Positions 61,216-64,000 of a stretch of 64,000 bases of DNA are shown one piece after another. Origin of the DNA: Anaerolineae bacterium. GTDB taxonomy: Bacteria; Chloroflexota; Anaerolineae; Aggregatilineales; Phototrophicaceae. Each line of letters begins with the position of its first letter. The first letter of the stretch is position 1. Location: assembly GCA_022825675.1 (NCBI GenBank), contig JAJDWK010000032.1, forward strand, positions 1 to 64,000, in the 5' to 3' direction. The translations under genes were made by a program, and so were the position numbers. The notes beneath the pieces were generated by a model. That model had not been told where the DNA came from. It made no database searches and saw only the letters and a list, made by a program, of their open reading frames with translations.

Positions 61216-63874
61216 ATATGAACGCGCCCCCGAAACTGAGGGGGAAAGCGCCGACAACATGCCGCGCCCCCTCGAAGAACTGACGGTGGCGGAGCTGGCC
61301 GCGCTATTCGTTCGCGCGCCCATCAAAACCGCCCGCCGCTTTTCAGCCGCGATGAAGGCGCCAGCGCGGGCATCTTTCCCGCCGGCGGTGGCGATCCCCG
61401 ATACGCCTGCTGTTGCCGATCCAGCCCGCGCGCGAAACGCCAGGGGGCTGTTGCCAGCGCTCAGAAAGCCGCGGGCGCGCCGCCGATATGCGCAGCTATT
61501 GCTCTATGCCCTCGCCATACTTTTTGCGATTGGCGGCAGCGATGCCCTGCGCATAAACGGGATGCGAGCTGGCGGCTCGACAGCGGCGGGGGCGGCAAGC
61601 ATCCTGTTGGGCATTGCCCTGTGGCTGGCGGCGGAAATGCTGGGGCGCTGGCAGGCGCTGCGATTCTACTGGCGGCGGCTGCCCCGCGTCGAGCGCCAGC
61701 GCCTGGCGGCGCGCGCGCTCCCCATCTTACTCTGGCTGAACGCGCTTTTCGTATTTATACAGGCGCTGGCGGCAGCGCAAGATGTCTCCCTGGCCTTGGC
61801 GTCGGCGGCCTTCTCGCGCTTCGTACTTGGCATTATGCTGTGGCTGGCAATTGATGGCGCGCATCGGCTTTACCGCGCCCGCAGCCCCGCCACCGACAAT
61901 ATGAGCAGCGCCAGCGCCGCCTCCAGCGAGATACCGGCGGAAAGGCAATCACTTCTCGCATTTAAGCTAGACGGCTTTCCCTGGATCGGGCGCGGACGCA
62001 TAGCTTTGCTGTGCAGCGCCATCGCCTGCAGCGGCATCGTCTGGCTGAACACCAGCGGCAATCACATCGCGCTGCCGACTATCGCTCTTTGGCTCGTCAG
62101 CGCTGCGCTGTGGGCTTTTGTCTTCGCGCCCGCGGGCTGGAATATATTCGATTGGGCGACGGAAAAAGTCGATGCCTTCCGCCGCTTCCGCTGGCGTGAC
62201 TATCGCGGTATCGCGCTGGCGCTTGTCTTAATTCTGGCTCTCGGCACCAGCTTCCGTTTCGACAGGCTGGCGGAAGTGCCCTCCGAGATGTTCAGCGACT
62301 TGGTGGAGAAGATTCAGGACGCCTACAAAATCTATTATCAGGACGATTATCGCATTTTCCTTGAAAATATCGGCGGGCGGGAGCCGCTGCATTTCTATTT
62401 GCTTTCGATTCTCGCCACCCAGCCGGGCATGCACTTTGACCATTACGCGCTGAAATTGATGTCAGCGCTGGAGAGCGTGCTCACGATCCCTCTACTTTAT
62501 CTGCTGGCAAAAGAAGTGATTGGGCAGCGGCGGCGCAGGCTGGGCAGCTTGCTGGGCTTGGCAGCCGCCGGCTTGATGGCGGTGAGCTTTTGGCATGTCG
62601 TCATCGGGCGACAGGGCATGCGCATCAGCCTGGCGCCCTTCTTCACGGCGCTTACCGCGCTGTTTTTTGCGCGCGCCCTGCGCGGCAATCAGCGGGCGGA
62701 TTATGTGAAAGCGGGGCTGGCGCTGGGCTTCGGCTTATATGGCTATCAGGCGGCGCGCATGCTGCCAGTGCCGATTGTGGCGGGGGTGCTGCTGACGCTG
62801 CTGCTGCGCAAATATCCCTGGCGCACAGTGCTCGAATATCTGCTGAACCTGGCGGTGTTGGCATTCGTTTCGCTGATGGTATTCCTGCCCATGCTGCATT
62901 ATTGGCAGGAATACCCGGAGAATTATCAGCGCCGGACCAGCACCCGCATATTTGGCGACAATCCCACAGGCGAAGAAGATGCGCTCCAAGCCTTGCTGGA
63001 AGGTGGTGCCAGTCTGCTGCGCAATACCCGCAATGTTCTGCTAATGTACCATTATACTGGGGATTCGACTTGGGTTACGGGCTTCCCGGGCGAGCCCGCG
63101 ATGGACGCGACAACCGCCGGTTTCATGGCGCTGGGGCTGGCGGCATGGCTGGCGCTGATGCTCTCAACGCGTGACCCCAGTATTGTATTTGTGCCGGTTT
63201 TGGTCTTCTTTATGTTGATGGCTTCCGCGCTCGCCTTGGCATTCCCAATAGAAGTTCCCAGCTTCGCGCGGGCGAGCGGTGCCATCCCGCCCAGCTATCT
63301 GATTGCCGCGCTGCCCGTCTGTATATTTTGCCGCCAGCTGTACAAGACGCTGCCCAGGCGCATCGGCAAGCTCGCCGCGGTCATCTTCGCCGCCGCCGTC
63401 ATTTTGAGCGCCAATCAAGCCAATACCAGCTTGTACTTTGACCGCTTCGCGCCATATTTCGCGCGCTCGTCCCATCCCTATACGCAGGCAGGCGCGATTG
63501 TCCGCGGCTTCGCCGAAAGCGATGGCGCTTATGGCAACGCCATCCCGCTCTCCTCCCCGCACTGGTGGGACTATCGCGCAGTTGGCATCGAGGCGGGCAA
63601 GATGTTCTGGGATAATGGCACGGCTGTTGAAGATTTGCGCGGCTTCCTCGAGCGCGGGCTGCAGCGCGAGCCGGAGTTCCGCTTGCAGCCCGAGCGCGAC
63701 CTGCTCTTTTTCTATGATCCCAGCAATCAAGCCGCCGCCGAGCAGCTGGCGCAATGGTTCCCGCAAGGGCGGTTGCTGACAGTCGAAGCGCACTCGCCGG
63801 CGAGAAATTTTGTTCTCTATCGTGTACCTGCACTGGGGCGCGATGCCGTAAGGACTTTCATCGATGGCAGCTAA
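61208..63874 (+). CDS. GT-C family (ArnT/PMT-like) membrane glycosyltransferase
   Basis: An 888-residue membrane protein starting at ATG 61208. A long basic cytoplasmic N-terminus (about 95 residues) precedes spans; the catalytic-type acidic loop EMFSDLVEKIQDAYKIYY and REPLHFYLLSILA near residues 360-400 match GT39/ArnT-like enzymes that transfer sugars from polyprenyl phosphate. The remaining spans run to about residue 725 and a short outer domain closes the protein. The preceding GT4 and methyltransferase genes are cotranscribed. Confidence 0.8.
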   Translation: MPEYERAPETEGESADNMPRPLEELTVAELAALFVRAPIKTARRFSAAMKAPARASFPPAVAIPDTPAVADPARARNARGLLPALRKPRARRRYAQLLLYALAILFAIGGSDALRINGMRAGGSTAAGAASILLGIALWLAAEMLGRWQALRFYWRRLPRVERQRLAARALPILLWLNALFVFIQALAAAQDVSLALASAAFSRFVLGIMLWLAIDGAHRLYRARSPATDNMSSASAASSEIPAERQSLLAFKLDGFPWIGRGRIALLCSAIACSGIVWLNTSGNHIALPTIALWLVSAALWAFVFAPAGWNIFDWATEKVDAFRRFRWRDYRGIALALVLILALGTSFRFDRLAEVPSEMFSDLVEKIQDAYKIYYQDDYRIFLENIGGREPLHFYLLSILATQPGMHFDHYALKLMSALESVLTIPLLYLLAKEVIGQRRRRLGSLLGLAAAGLMAVSFWHVVIGRQGMRISLAPFFTALTALFFARALRGNQRADYVKAGLALGFGLYGYQAARMLPVPIVAGVLLTLLLRKYPWRTVLEYLLNLAVLAFVSLMVFLPMLHYWQEYPENYQRRTSTRIFGDNPTGEEDALQALLEGGASLLRNTRNVLLMYHYTGDSTWVTGFPGEPAMDATTAGFMALGLAAWLALMLSTRDPSIVFVPVLVFFMLMASALALAFPIEVPSFARASGAIPPSYLIAALPVCIFCRQLYKTLPRRIGKLAAVIFAAAVILSANQANTSLYFDRFAPYFARSSHPYTQAGAIVRGFAESDGAYGNAIPLSSPHWWDYRAVGIEAGKMFWDNGTAVEDLRGFLERGLQREPEFRLQPERDLLFFYDPSNQAAAEQLAQWFPQGRLLTVEAHSPARNFVLYRVPALGRDAVRTFIDGS

Positions 63875-63932
63875 TGGCGGCGCTACCCCGCGCGCGCTTC
63901 GTGATAAACGCAGAGAGCGCGGGGGATAACGT

Positions 63933-64000
63933 ATGGGCAAGCGAATTTTGACAGCGCTGCTGCTGGCACTGATTGTGCTGTACGGCGGCGCGCTGCGGCT
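63933..64000 (+). CDS. Start of a further membrane protein (cut by window edge)
   Basis: ATG 63933 with GGGGG upstream begins MGKRILTALLLALIVLYGGALR, a hydrophobic first span, in the same direction as the GT-C gene 58 bp before. Only 22 codons are visible; another GT-C protein is likely but unproven. Confidence 0.5.
   Translation, partial: MGKRILTALLLALIVLYGGALR

Noticed and set aside
1..64000. CRISPR arrays, insertion sequences, prophage or toxin-antitoxin modules
   Set aside because: No regularly spaced direct repeats, transposase, integrase or phage structural genes were found on either strand.

Overview
The window is a dense, roughly 58-60% G+C (estimated by eye) bacterial chromosome segment with short gaps, many 1-8 bp start/stop overlaps and three tRNA genes. 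No phage, IS, plasmid, rRNA or CRISPR signal was seen. Gene content fits a Chloroflexota (Anaerolineae-like) heterotroph: MalEFG and family-5 ABC importers, very large GT-C membrane proteins with extra C-terminal beta domains, a heterodimeric ABC exporter, and no outer-membrane or LPS genes. That assignment is inference; no marker phylogeny was possible.

Layout. (1) 1-9.2 kb: guanylate kinase, a YgfZ/GcvT-like protein, an FtsB/DivIC-like protein, tRNA-Leu, then a leftward operon malE-malF-malG-maoC-galT with a DUF971 gene upstream. (2) 9.4-17.1 kb: a six-hairpin glycosidase, a homodimer-type ABC exporter, a membrane-anchored methyltransferase, argS, dcd, tRNA-Val. (3) 17.4-39.3 kb: a 22-kb carbohydrate catabolic island, the most interesting part. 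It holds five GH117-like beta-propeller domains in four proteins (one a tandem double-domain protein), a formylglycine-type sulfatase, a TIM-barrel hydrolase, a complete family-5 ABC importer split over three places, a mandelate-racemase-subgroup enolase-superfamily enzyme, a zinc alcohol dehydrogenase, a KduD-like dehydrogenase, a GMC flavo-oxidoreductase and a GntR/FCD regulator. Three promoters in the island carry the same perfect palindrome ATTGTNNACAAT on top of the -10 or -35 box, so I propose one regulon. (4) 39.3-54.6 kb: SGNH membrane protein, methyltransferase, double-HTH regulator, two large GT-C proteins flanking a heterodimeric ABC exporter, HIT hydrolase, birA and an unknown membrane-anchored protein. 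(5) 54.6-64 kb: small membrane protein, gyrA, rplY, tRNA-Gly, and a GT4-methyltransferase-GT-C operon that runs off the right edge.

How the island may work: GH117 is the family of alpha-1,3-(3,6-anhydro)-L-galactosidases that finish agar-oligosaccharide breakdown. The ABC importer would bring sulfated or anhydro-galactose oligosaccharides in; the sulfatase and GH117 enzymes, none with an export signal, would act in the cytoplasm; and the enolase-superfamily enzyme, Zn-dehydrogenase and KduD-like SDR match in class the cycloisomerase, 5-dehydrogenase and 5-reductase steps known for 3,6-anhydro-L-galactose catabolism. The substrate is inference; the gene families and operators are read directly from the sequence.

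A dispersed intergenic repeat (accaccgag... family) occurs at the left edge, 17.3, 35.1 and 41.8-42.0 kb.
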